Source of the DNA: Paraspadella gotoi
Lineage: Eukaryota > Chaetognatha
Direction: 5' to 3'
DNA length: 64,000 bases
Assembly (NCBI GenBank): GCA_051294375.1
Contig: CM119265.1
Span: 902,089 to 966,088 of the forward strand
Below, in pieces: positions 34,001-44,999 of this stretch (the stretch's first letter is position 1; every line of letters starts with the position of its first letter). The notes beneath the pieces were generated by a model. That model had not been told where the DNA came from, ran no database searches, and saw nothing but the letters and a program-made list of their open reading frames with translations. The position numbers and the translations under genes are program-made.

Positions 34001-34091
34001 CGACGACGACGACGACGATGACGACGATGACGATGACGATGACGACGACGATGATGATGATGATAATAAAACAAAAATCGCCGACGAATAG
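28775..34091 (+). CDS. Unrecognised nuclear-like protein with several poly-Asp tracts
   Basis: Ten exons chain with matching phase: 28720-28841 (possible start ATG 28775), 29005-29068, 29568-29679, 30190-30277, 30564-30737, 30997-31191, 32653-32844, 32941-33035 and 33951-34091 with a stop TAG; an earlier exon may precede the first. The N-terminal part reads RDCVVLSWIAALDSWSLLPD then EETHHVGEIRLIKDKN, which recalls the end of a BRCT repeat (VxxSWI...LLPExxY), a weak match. Next come a helical basic block (KLRVAKIVKYFEDFGVVVL; SPAKQMQRRGLKHLKN), a Cys pair in HRKCVDCGADVRIFCFEDE, and then alternating acidic and basic low complexity: Asp runs from (GAC)n in three separate exons and a Glu/Arg-rich stretch. 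The protein ends NKTKIADE. Long acidic tracts are usual in histone chaperones and other chromatin or nucleolar proteins. I do not recognise the family. Confidence 0.6.
29140..29560 (+). repeat. Intronic polypyrimidine tract of the poly-Asp gene
   Basis: About 420 bases of almost pure CT/CCCTCT running directly into the acceptor of the exon at 29568. The purine-rich minus-strand frames are artefacts. Confidence 0.9.
29930..30090 (+). repeat. Interspersed repeat R1, copy 2
   Basis: GGGAGTGAATAAACGAGACTG, TCTTGATTGAAAGCTTGCAG, GTCTGTCCAAAGACAGGGGC and ATATTGGTTGTACCAAT match the copies at 23058 and 39560. It lies in an intron of the poly-Asp gene and is shorter than the others in the middle. 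Confidence 0.75.
30720..30875 (+). repeat. 66-bp tandem repeat containing the splice donor of the poly-Asp gene
   Basis: Units start GAGTTATGAGAGGAGAGGTG at about 30720, 30786 and 30854. Each carries the same GGAGAG|GTGAGA donor (the third is changed to GGAAAGGTGAAG). Use of the second donor would add 66 bases in frame. Confidence 0.85.
32371..32640 (+). repeat. 44-bp minisatellite
   Basis: Six units of TTGGCCTCTTCTTTGCAAAA...CATTGGCCCCTACTATAATT starting at 32371, 32415, 32459, 32503, 32547 and 32591, just upstream of an exon of the poly-Asp gene. Confidence 0.9.
33025..33780 (+). promoter_or_regulatory. Cluster of AGGTCA half-sites in the last intron of the poly-Asp gene
   Basis: At least nine AGGTCA hexamers, several in the extended form TCAAGGTCA (about 33050, 33116, 33557, 33600), with reverse-complement TGACC(T/C) copies between them. 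TCAAGGTCA is the monomer site of FTZ-F1/ERR-type nuclear receptors. The first copy overlaps the splice donor (TTGAAG|GTCAAA). This may be a regulatory cluster or simply degenerate spread of a short repeat. Confidence 0.4.
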
Positions 34092-35850
34092 AAACTTAAT
34101 TCAAACTGAAGGAAGCGACGACGACGACGAAGACAGAAAATTATATGAAACAAATGAACATCGGAAATGAGTTAAATTTATTGAGTTAAACAACAAAAAG
34201 AATAAAAAAATAAATGAATGAATACTCTCTGCCGAAACAGACTGAGATTCAAAGTTCTTAATATAACAATGAATGTTAATAAACGTTGTTCTGTGTCGCA
34301 AGTTAAAGTTTTTATCATTCTGATTGTGTAATTATAATCGTGCAATGTTCGATGAATTTATTTATCTGTTAGGAATTAATTAGGATACCGATACGTCAAA
34401 TTTAGCAATCAGAGGTAAAAAAATGATGCATGAAAGGTAAAAAAATTGATTATTTTTTTAAATTGGTGGCGATTCAGTGCGATAAATAGTCGATCAACAA
34501 GAAAACAGCAACAAGAAACAATCAATATTTTTTTTTCGTTTTCAAATTTCAGAGATAAGAAAAAGTTATCTTGACAAGATTTCTCTTTTTTTCCCCGCGG
34601 TTCTTTTCAAGATAAGACTTCCTTTTCTAAAAAAAAAAAATATTATTTAATAGGAAGTTGGCAACTTTTACATTTTTATAATTGTCAATTATGACTTTTT
34701 AAATTTTTTTTGTATCTCCGGCGGCCGTCACATCTTAATATCACTCCTTTTGACGAAATCGCCCGACAATTTCTTGCCATTGGCCCACAATCGTCCGACA
34801 ATCTCCCGTCATTTAACCGACAATCGCCCGACAATCTCCCATCATTTAACCGACAATCGCCCGCCAATCTCTCGACAGTGTCGGCCTTCGGACTCTCAAC
34901 TTCTCTGCCGCCGAAGATCAAACGAATAAAAACATCTGGACTTCGAAATCTGATTTTGCTACTTTTGTCCGTCGGTGGCGATCGTGGTTAAGTCGACGAC
35001 TTCGAAATGAAAAGGTCTAGCGTTCGAGACTCAGACGCTGGATTTTTTCATTGTTTCTTTATTTTCTAAGGCTCGTAGCGTTGGTGGCATGAGGGAAAAG
35101 CATTCTTACGTTCCGGTCTCAAAATCGTACCGCGCGTTGGACAATTATCGGTTTAAAAAACGAGCATGAAGCGCATGCGCAGAATTACAGATTGAAGAAT
35201 AGAGAGTGTGTCTAGAATTGATGCATTGTTTCGCTGGTAAATGAAAAATTGAAGAATGACGTGACATTCTCAAACTGATTGTTGACAATCATTGACAATG
35301 ACATTGTTGATTGTTGGTTGTTGACAGTCGTTGTCATTGTCAAAAGTCAACGCTCAACATCCTGATGTCCTTAATTCTTTCATCTATGCATCGATCGATC
35401 TTCAATTTAGTTTTCAATGACTTCGCATATTCTTAGTTAAACTTATATAGGTAGATCGTTGTCGTTTTCAGTACTTTTTAGTTGCGCCGCAAGTACTCGC
35501 GGATCAACTCTATAAGTCGATCGGTCGGTATGTTTATCCGTCGGTCCATCCCACTTAGGTTAAGAAGGGAAAAAACCTTAAATTTAATTGACTGCTAGCT
35601 CCGCCTTTCAGGAAATCCCGAAACTATAAAGAATATTGCAGTCATGTAGTCATGTCATGTAATGTCACGAGAAAAACACGTGAAAGTAAAGTCACTGCGG
35701 CGCCACACATCGGATGAACCGATCTCGTTTAATGTCGCGAATCAATTTTGCCATATATATTATATGAGGGCGAATCGATGTTAATTGATCCACTTAATTG
35801 ATCTCGATTAACTCCCGAACCAAAGAACGTTTGATATAATTGTGAATCGC
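34092..35850. other. Intergenic spacer with a tRNA-like segment
   Basis: Begins with the probable 3' UTR of the poly-Asp gene (AATAAAAAAATAAATG near 34202). A (CAATCGCCCGACAATCTCCC) repeat of about three units lies at 34785-34870. At 34966-35038 GGTGGCGATCGTGGTTAAGTCGACGACTT...GCGTTCGAGACTC looks like the A box, D arm and T arm of a tRNA-Ser/Leu-type gene, but the stems do not fold cleanly, so it is more likely a tRNA-derived SINE head or pseudogene. The remainder shows nothing I recognise. Confidence 0.4.
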
Positions 35851-35854
35851 TAAA

Positions 35855-37246
35855 CTAGGGGTAGCCCAACTCAATTGGGTGTGTCAAAAATTTAGAGTGA
35901 GTACATGCTCAAACAAATATTTAGACATTTTTAAGAATACTTTCAATGGACAAAAAATTTCTAATATGGCTCTATACCCTAGTAATTAATTTTTTTAATA
36001 TTTATTTATAGATAGGAAAGGCCAACAATTTTTTTTAGAATTTTTAAATTTTAAGACCAGATTCAGATAGCTCATAAAAAGCTGTCTGCACAAAGTATAA
36101 TTCTTTTTTAAATATTCTTATGATAAGTGTGTCAAAATTCAAAAATAGGAAAAAAAGTAAAAAATCATCATCATCATCATCTTTCGATGATTTTTTCAAT
36201 TTTTTGATATTTTTATTTAGAAAACGTAAAAATTTTTAAAAGCTGTAATTATATTTCTTGTTTAACTTTTTATGCTCTATCAGAATCCATCAAAAAATTT
36301 TAAGATTTCCAAAAAAAATGTTTTGCTTTATATAGTAATATAATATTTCTAATTAGGCTAGTACCCTCAGAAGAAAGCATTTTTGACAAAAAATATTTGA
36401 ATATCGTAATCATGATAGATTATTTTAACACTGTATACATTAGCATTTAAATTTTATCGGCAATGGCTAGCTATTAAGGTGGGCCAAAATTAAATATTTT
36501 TTATAACTTCTAGTTCTCCCAAAAAAATTCCTTTTTTCTTTCTATTACTAAATCGATTTTCAATGCAACTTTTTGAATTAGTTCATTGGGTTGTTGCACT
36601 GAAGCTTTTAAATATTTATTAATATATAATTAGGGACCAACTCTAGAGATAATATAAAATTTTGACTATTAGCAAAGTATTTTTAGTTGTCTTGACTAAA
36701 TATTTAAGCAATCATTTTCCAAAAAAATTTACATTATACGTCTTGATTAATACATTAAATATTACTTGTCTTTTTTTACATTATAAAATTTTTTTTTTGA
36801 AATCTTGAAATTTTTTGATGGATTCTGATAGAGCATAAAAAGTTAAACAAGAAATATAATTACAGCTTTTAAAAATTTTTATGTTTTCTATGTGAAAATA
36901 TAAAAAAACTGATAAAATTATCGAAAGATGATGATGATGATGATGATTTTTTATGGTTTTTCTTATTTTTGACTCACTTATCATGAAAATATTTAAAAAA
37001 GAATTATACTTTGTGTAGACAACTTTTTATGAGCTATCTGAATTTGGTCTTAAAATTTAAAAATTATGAAAAAAATTTGGGCCTTTCCTATTTATAAATA
37101 AATATTAAAAAATTAATTATTTGGGTATAGAGCCACATAAGAAATGTTTTGTTCATTGAAAGTATACTTCAAAATGTATAAATTTTCGTTTGAGCATGTA
37201 ATCATTCTAAATTTTTGACTCACCCCATTGAGTGGGGCTACCCTAA
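35855..37246. mobile_element. Large inverted-repeat (foldback) element related to the one at 19419
   Basis: The ends are inverted: TAGGGGTAGCCCAACTCAAT at the left and the complement of TAGGGTAGCCCCACTCAATG at the right. About 480 bases from each end form long arms: TTTCAATGGACAAAAAATTT, a (CAT)n run with TTTCGAT, and TTTTTATGCTCTATCAGAATCC each recur in reverse orientation. The same arm sequence occupies 19885-20330. The centre (36620-36780) is the reverse complement of 20360-20460. No coding capacity. Such a palindrome could form a long hairpin RNA if transcribed. Confidence 0.75.
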
Positions 37247-38370
37247 TATAATAAATAACAAAATTTTTTTTAAATTTTATTTTTTAAAAACGGATTCTTA
37301 TAGAGCTTGAAAAGTTAGTACTACAATTTTTTTAAATTTTGATAATTAATTGGTTAAAAATAGAAAAAACCTTAAAAAATAATTATCATTATAGTTTTTC
37401 AAAATTTTTATCAATAAAACAAAAAAAATTTAAAAAGTTGTATTTATAGCCTTTATCTAACTTTTAAAGCTCTACCAGAATCTATTAAAAAAAATTGAAA
37501 AATAAAAAAAAATTTTGAAACTTTATATAGTAATAAAATAATCTTTAAATACTTCCGTGCGCTTATTAATAAAATAAATTTTAAAAATTATTTTTATTTT
37601 CATATTCTTTAACAGTCACCTAACCATTATTTATTTGAGAGAACTTCTAGTTTTCAACCTGTTCCGGCCTACATTTTTTTTAGTTTCCGTCGTCATTGTC
37701 GTTTTATATTTCTGGAAATCTCGGGGATTTTATCTTTTTTTTTGACAGTTTCCACTTGCACCTGTCAGACAAAAATACAATTTCTAAAGAAACAAAAGAC
37801 AATTTTGTTCTGCAAAAAGATATACATAATTATATAATTACAAAATTATTTTTAGTTTAATGAAAAGTTAATTCTTATCTCATATTTTTTTTTTTTTTAC
37901 ATTATCTTAAAAAAGATTTTGCTTTTTCCCTTGAAAATACTAGTTTTTAGATGTGCTTTATTTAAACCTTTAATAAATTTGTCTGTCGGGGCAGCAAAGA
38001 GTCTTTATTAAAATGTTTCATTTGCGTTCTTACAAATAAATGTATAAATTTCAGTTATGATTTAAATTTCATCCTCGTATTTCAACCCAAGATCTTAAAA
38101 ATTTAAGTAACTAATCGATTTGAGAGCACGTGATCTGATTGGAAAATCTTAAATTGGCGATTTAAACTACCAATTAATATAAATTAATTAAATCTGTAAT
38201 TTAATTTTTTGTATGATTATGAAACAAACTAACACGGAATCAAGAGAGAAGAATGAGTCAACAGGTAACAATCAACTTAGGGAAAAAATATTACTAAGAA
38301 TAAAACACTGGCTAATAATGACAATGAAAGAGTATTATAATATTTAACATATAATTTTAAATTGTTTAAA
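37247..38370. other. AT-rich spacer upstream of the SLC16-like gene
   Basis: No gene was found. A small ATG (38253) followed by a GTAACA donor might be a first exon of the transporter, but its phase (0) does not match the phase-1 entry of the exon at 38382, so I do not assign it. Confidence 0.4.
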
Positions 38371-38381
38371 TTCTTATATAG

Positions 38382-41300
38382 ACTCCAAAGACGGGCCTCG
38401 CGCGTGGATCATTTGTTTTGCTTTTTTCATCACTGCGATGCTTAACTACGGAACCGCCAGAGTTTTAGGAATTTTCTTGGACGAATGGGAAAAGGAGTTT
38501 AAAGTGCCTAAGGTAGATTATGATTTGTTTACAACTTTAGGGTTTTAAATATTATTTTTATTTTTAATACCAAAAACAGTATTAACATAATCATAAACAG
38601 TAACAGTATAAAAGACTGGAAAACAGTAAGCAAGAAAAAACTAAACTATTAAACTAAACTATTAATGTTACTATAATTTTTTTTATTTCAAAAATAATAA
38701 AAACAGAAGTTACATAATGACATAAAGTGACGTAAAAGACAATAACCTTATGACTAAAATGTTACTATAAAAAAATATAAAAAATAAAGTTTAAGAACAT
38801 TCAAGGATCAAATGTCAAAATCTACAACGTCAGTTTTTTATTCAAACAGACAAACATAGTCTAAACATGTATGTTTAAATAAAAAACTGCCGTTGTTGAC
38901 ACCATTTTTTTCCCTTGTTTATAACCTCAAACACAAAGAATCGAAAGAAAAACAATTCATATTTGTATATTTGATTCTTTAAAAAGTTGATATTTGTCTT
39001 ATGATTATTTTGATTTTCTTTATTTTTTTAAAATAAAGTATAAAATGTAAATGAGTCTTTGAGACCGAGGCTTATTAACAAACATTTGATGTTCTTTTGT
39101 TTTTCAGTCGATCGCTTCATTCATACCCTCCGCCGCCTTCTTAGCGATGGGTCTGGGTTTTCTCGCGATGGCGCTTTTCCACGGGAGTCACTCGCCACGT
39201 GGCGTCAGCATCGTCAGCGGCGTCGTCGCCAGCGGCGCTTTTGTGGGCGTGGCATTCGCCGACTCGTTCGCCCTCCTCCTCATTTGCGTAGGGTTAATTT
39301 ATTATTTAGAATTAATATGACATTAAGAATATTTTAAGATAAAACAACTAAACGAACAAATCTAAATATGATTAGAAAAATAATATAAAAACAACAGGTA
39401 AAGCGAAACCAAGCCAAAACAAAGTAATAAAAGACTAAATAAAATGAAACACTAAACCAAACAATAAACCAAACGACTAAAGAAAACCCAAATAAAAACA
39501 AACAAAATAAATAAAAATCAAATAAACAAACAAACACTAACAATTGAACAATTGAAACATTCTTTGAAATATTATACCACTTTATTGATAGGGAAGCCAA
39601 GTACTCTGGGAGTAAATAAACGAGACAGTGAGAGAATCTTGATTGAAAGCTTGCAGAGACCTGCTATGTTATTATCTTGTAAGAGTGATGGAGGCCTTAA
39701 ACCACCAAAGCCTGTCAAAAGTCAGGGACAAGATAGTTTATTTATTAAATGAATGGATGAGTTTAATATTGGTTGTACAAATTTTAAGAATTATAATCGA
39801 AACAAATCTTTCTTTCCTTTTTAAGACGATCGTAGGTTTCGTAGCCTCAACAACCTCATACACTTCGGCCATAGCGACTCTTGGCTCTTGGACTGATCGT
39901 TGCCGCCCTTTGGCCTTTGGCCTTTCAAACGCGGGGTCGCCCATAGCCGGGATGGCCTTTCCGCCGATCCTCGCAGCCCTGACGGCCGAGTTGGGCTGGA
40001 GGGGCTGTTTTCTCATCGTGGCGGGATTGACGATGCATCACTGTCTCTGCGGGATGATGATCAAGGTTTAATACCATAAATTGTAAATAAATCTAAGAAT
40101 AAATTTATGAATGAATAAATCTGTAAATAAATCTACAATAATTGTATTTTAAACACGTTAAGCCCCAACTTTAATACTATTAGTAAGAGAGTAAAAATGT
40201 TTCCATATGAGGGGTTCTAACCTAATAAATAAGTTTTAGCAAACAATGCCCATCTGCCCACGATCATTAGCGGTAAGCAGCTGATAAGATAAGTAATTAA
40301 TTAATTTTTTGCTATTCGTTGTGGCGAACAGTCACTTAAACGATATTGACTCCAAAGTTCGTGTGAATAATAAAATGTCTCCGGAACAAAATTTTTATTT
40401 GTTCATAATAGTAATAACAGAGCTTAATAAAATAATCAAAGCATATAGATATTCTGTCTGCTTTATTTGACAAGCAATCAAAATATCTATATCACACAAT
40501 AATATAAACAGTAACATTAATATAAATCAACATGAATAAAAACATGAACAAAATTCTGAATTAAAAAAACATTTTTTTCATAATTTATAGTAATACGATA
40601 AACTATAAACTATACTATTAACTATACATATAATCTTAATTTTTTTTTAATTTCGTTATCACACAGGGATGCTCTAACCTTACCATCTTGGAAAATGAAT
40701 AAGTCGCCAAATTTTAAAGTTAGTTAATTGTATATTAAAATTTAAATATAACAGAAAAAATGGGTATCAATATGTAGTGTGAACTCCCTTGCTCTTCACA
40801 ACTTTATTTATTCTGTTCAGCATTGACTCATAGAGCGACTGCAGGTATTCCAAGGAGAGGTTATCCCAAACTTTTTTGATAAGTCGTTTCATGGCTTGCA
40901 GAGATGTTGGACGTTCGTTTCTCAGTCGATTTTTCATCTCTGACCACACATTTTCGATCGGATTGAGATCCGGAGAGTTCCCAGGCCAGTCAGGTAGAAG
41001 TTTAACCCCATTTTGGTGATGCCACTTTTTTGTCTCCTTGGCTCGATGCGGAGGGGCGTTGTCTTCCATAAAAACTCAACATCGGACAAATTCTTTTATC
41101 TTCGCTTCCTCCAGAATTTCTCTATATTTGGCGCCATCAACGCATCCCGAAATGAAGATTAACTTTGACTTGGCACGGGTAGAGATTGCACCGAACACTA
41201 TGACCTTCGGTTGCTGCTTAACCGTCTGCAATATGCAATTAGGATGCAATGCTTCGCCGACGCTGCTGCACACTTCGAAGATTCACTCTTAGCTGTTTAG

Positions 41301-41933
41301 ATATAGAAGTATTCTTGATACCCGCTTTGTGCAATTCAATTATAGATGCACGTTGATCACTTGTAAAATGCCAACGTTGAGGCATAATAAAAAAATACAG
41401 TGTAAATTTTAAAAAAAATGAAGGAAAAAAATTATTAAAATCTGAATACGCCAAAGAAAGCTAATTTTTTTCGATCTCCTTCTTTTCTTTCCTCTGCCCT
41501 GTTGGCAATTTTAATCATAATCTAACATAAACCGTCTCCATTTGATCGAAAATCGCCAAACTTTCTGGAAATATAATTTTTTTCTTTCGATTATGTTAGG
41601 AAGGTGTTTAAAAATGATCGAGAAGTTTGGCGACTTATTCATTTTCCAAGATGGTATTTAAAAACTATTTATATTACAGAACTCTAAGTTTTTACGTTGT
41701 TCCGCCTTAATACATATAAGATAAAGATGTTTAGCAACATCATTTTGAATACCATAAGCCCTTTCCCGGCGCGGACGAAGCGATGGAAGGGTGCGCCGCG
41801 AAGGACCTCTGGCGGCGACGGGAATTCATCCTCGTTTTGACTTCGACCGCAATTCGATTTGGCGCTGATGTCGTCGTCATCGTTTATCAGCCGACGTGGG
41901 GGAGAATGAGGGGATTGGATGAGGGAGAGGTAT

Positions 41934-42002
<69 letters not shown>

Positions 42003-44539
42003 CATTGAAAAGTATTAAAAATAATTCGAAAATCGAATTAAATGAAAAAAATCAAATAAAACTGGCAAAAAAAAATCATCTTAATCATCTTAAATCATCT
42101 TAAATCATAAATCTTAAATCATCTTAATCATCTTAAATCATCTTAAAGTATACTATCAAGTAGTTTTTCAAGATCTGGAATAAAACATTACTGGATAATT
42201 GATAATTCTTTGGAGTTTTTGGATAAAATTTCTCAATTAAAAACAGATTTTCTAGAAACATATGATTTTTCAACATTATATCCATCACTTCCTCATTATG
42301 AAATCAGGAGTAAGCTAAAGATTTCCATTCAGAACAATTTTTTCAAGGGAAAATAAAACATATATAAATGTAAATCATAATAAAGCATATTTTTCAAATA
42401 CTAAGAATAAAGGTTATATTTCTTTTACTGAGAAAGATTTTAAATATTGTCCTCAACTTTATTTTAGATAATGTTTTTGTCAAATTTGGCTCCCTAATAT
42501 ATAAACAACAATTAGGAATACCAATTGGACTAGATTCTGGTCAAGATATTGCTAATTGTTGTTATTTTATTTTGAATCAACATATATGGAAAATATGACA
42601 AAAAATAATTTAGGAATCGCTAGACAATTTAAAAATTGCTCAAGATATATTGATGACCTTTTTTCAGCCGATTTTAAGGATTTTAATATGCATCTTGCCA
42701 ACATATATCCAGCAGCACTTACTGTCAATAAATCTAATAGTACAGATACAAATGTAGATTATTTAGACATAAACATTAAATCAGAAAACAAAAATCTTAC
42801 TCTGTCTGTTTATGATAAAAGGGATTCCTTTTCTTTTGAAGTAGTTAATTACCCATATATGGACAGTTGTATTCCTAAAAAGCAGCACTAGGTGTATTTA
42901 TTAGCCAATTAATAAGATATGCAAGAATATGTTCGACGTTTACAGATTTTTCTTCAAGAGCTATAAATTTAAGCAAAAAACTACAAAGTCAGGGTTATAT
43001 ATTTAAGGACTTAAGAAAAATGGGAATTAAATTTTTCAATATTTATAAGGAGCTAATAAAAAATATAATGTTACTGATGTTAATCTATTTTCAAAAAAGA
43101 TTATACATGATAGTTCCTAATAAAAATGATAAGGAAAAAATAACAAAAATAAACCACTAAATAATAATTATAATAATAACATCAACAATATTATTTAAAT
43201 AACTTATTTAACTTATTTAACTTATTTAACTCTCTGATTTAATTTATTTTTTAACTTTTACCAATTAACTTAATGTTAACTTTACATTAACATACCCTTA
43301 ATTATTAACTTATTATTAAACTAATTATTTAACTTATTTTATTTATTTACAAATTACAAATTATTACAAAACCTTAATAAAATTTCTCTAAAATTAATGA
43401 TGCTGTGAAGCCAGGGCTTTGGTCTGTTTCAGATAAACATTCAAGATATACATTTAAAATATAAGATAAGCAACAATGAAGGATCACCATTTGGTGATGG
43501 CTCGCCTATACCTGGATATTGGGATTAAAGAGCCGAAATCCATGAAGGGTATAGGTTCCCAACTGATGACCTTCCATTGTATAAAAATGAAAGATAAAAA
43601 ATATTCAAAAAAGAAACAATTAAAAAGTAGAATAAAGAAAAATATAACTTTAAAATTATATTCATGACATAAAGGTGCCCCTATAGACCTTTCCCCGGTA
43701 TGTATCCCTATCAGAACATACAATTCTACATGGTAGTCTTATCCCTATTGGTAAAAAAAATCATATATAACTTTGGTCACCCCTCAAAAAATTATCCATT
43801 CCCACCCCTTTCTGTTCAGCCTCTTAGATATTATGATTTTTCATTAATGACTTTCTAACAGAAATGATGTGTGATATCTATTAGAAAACTAGGACAGATA
43901 GTAATCTAACCTTGTGTTGTATAGATGCTCCCTCTATTTCCAGAAGACAACACTGACTTCCCCTTCCCAATTGAATTATTAGATAAATAAAACATTTTTA
44001 AGAAAGAAAGCAATATATATTTGAATAAATAATAAGATTAAATACTAAATCCTTCATAAAATATAAAAATAGAAAATAGTGAAACAAGTAATTTGCAAAT
44101 TTTCATATATTATCAATAATTTAAAATATTAAAAATACTAAATTCTGAAGAAAATGAAATGATACTTTTTTTCGAAATATAAAACTCGTTTGTTTGTAAA
44201 TAAAATATGTTTTCTCTCTAAGGCAACATTCGAAAAATAAATGGTTCGTATGTGTGCGAAAGTTTTTTTTGACAAAAATGAATCCAATTATTTAGTCTTT
44301 TGTTCGATCTCCATTTCCTCCGTCAGGTGGCGACGCTCGTACTCTGCCTCGGAGGCGGTGACCTTCTCGCCCGACTTCTCGTCGGCCCGATCCTGACCAT
44401 CCCAACCGCCCGTCAACGGACGCTGCCCGCCCTCGTCGTCACCCACTTTCTCGCGGGCGTCGGCGCCGTCGTCGTCGGAATGTCCAGGGACTACGGTCAA
44501 CTCGCGATGGCCAGCGTCCTCTTTGGCGTTTCTTACGGT

Positions 44540-44637
<98 letters not shown>

Positions 44638-44998
44638 GTTCTTACCGCCCTGCCCCCCATTTTAGGGGCGTGGCTCGTCACCTTCACATCATTTCTCTCC
44701 GATTATTACGCATCCAATTTTTCTTTCGCTTACAACATTTCGATGTTTATAGGAGGAATAACGAGCATCCTTTTTCCCTTCACTTTAGGTAAATGTCGTT
44801 GCTATTTTGTTTTTGACGAAAAATAATGCAATCAATTTATTAATCCATCTTTTTCTTTCGTTTCCAGGTCATTTGCAAGAGCACTACGAATATTTCGAAC
44901 TTGTCTTTTTCATATCGAGCGGACTTTTGGCGTTGTCTGGATTTTTGTTGATGTTATTGCTCGTACCGCCTCGCTTGTCTTCTCATTTACGCACTTGA
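38382..44998 (+). CDS. SLC16/monocarboxylate transporter-like MFS protein
   Basis: Seven exons with consistent phase: 38382-38512, 39108-39287, 39826-40065, 41759-41929, 44327-44537, 44666-44788 and 44868-44998 (stop TGA). Exon 1 gives [18 protein letters not shown], the place and shape of TM1 of SLC16 proteins (DGGWGWVV...). Exons 2-3 give TM2-TM5, with the MCT-like [17 protein letters not shown] and [18 protein letters not shown]. Exon 4 follows a very short central loop and starts the C-terminal half ([19 protein letters not shown]). Exons 5-7 supply TM8-TM12, ending [14 protein letters not shown]16 members carry monocarboxylates, aromatic amino acids or thyroid hormone across the plasma membrane; the substrate cannot be told here. 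The start-codon exon was not located. Confidence 0.8.
39560..39785 (+). repeat. Interspersed repeat R1, copy 3 (SLC16-like intron 2)
   Basis: The longest clear copy: CACTTTATTGATAGGGAAGC, GAGTAAATAAACGAGACAGT, CTTGATTGAAAGCTTGCAGA, GTGATGGAGGCCTTAAACCA, CAAGATAGTTTATTTATTAA, then ATATTGGTTGTACAAAT. Confidence 0.8.
40225..40290 (+). mobile_element. Left-end fragment of the Helentron-like family
   Basis: AGTTTTAGCAAACAATG...CATCTGCCCACGATCATTAGCGGTAA matches the left ends at 11985 and 54733 with several substitutions; no core repeats follow. Confidence 0.5.
40681..41656 (-). mobile_element. Tc1/mariner relic with intact TIRs, internally deleted
   Basis: Perfect terminal inverted repeats of about 31 bases start TACCATCTTGGAAAATGAAT at 40681 and end with the complement at 41656, with TA at both ends as expected for Tc1/mariner. 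On the minus strand the transposase survives in three pieces: an N-terminal helix-turn-helix from [20 protein letters not shown] (start about 41385); a middle piece [20 protein letters not shown]; and the C-terminal catalytic part [16 protein letters not shown]...[20 protein letters not shown] (41069 down to 40770). Sequence between the first two pieces, which should carry most of the DNA-binding region and the first catalytic Asp, is deleted. I count 35 residues between the second Asp and the Glu (DD35E), against 34 in classical Tc1. The element sits in intron 3 of the SLC16-like gene in antisense and cannot make an active enzyme. Confidence 0.88.
42450..43080 (+). pseudogene. Penelope-like reverse transcriptase fragment
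   Basis: Frames broken by stops and shifts encode [20 protein letters not shown] (RT motif with GIPxG), then [16 protein letters not shown], which holds the YxDD catalytic box, then [20 protein letters not shown] and [20 protein letters not shown]. This order and wording is typical of Penelope-like elements (RYIDDL...YLD...YARIC). No GIY-YIG endonuclease was seen. The fragment lies in sense in intron 4 of the SLC16-like gene and is dead. Confidence 0.65.
44538..44665 (+). repeat. Short intron made almost entirely of (GA)n
   Basis: The 128-base intron between SLC16-like exons 5 and 6 starts GTAAAGAGAG, continues as about 47 GA units, and ends with a short TTCTTACCGCCCTGCCCCCC tract and TTTTAG. 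Confidence 0.85.
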
Positions 44999-44999
44999 T

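Noticed and set aside
34966-35038. Functional tRNA gene
   Set aside because: A- and B-box-like words are present but acceptor and anticodon stems do not pair convincingly.
38253-38264. ATGAGTCAACAG as first exon of the SLC16-like gene
   Set aside because: It ends in phase 0, whereas the next exon must be entered in phase 1.
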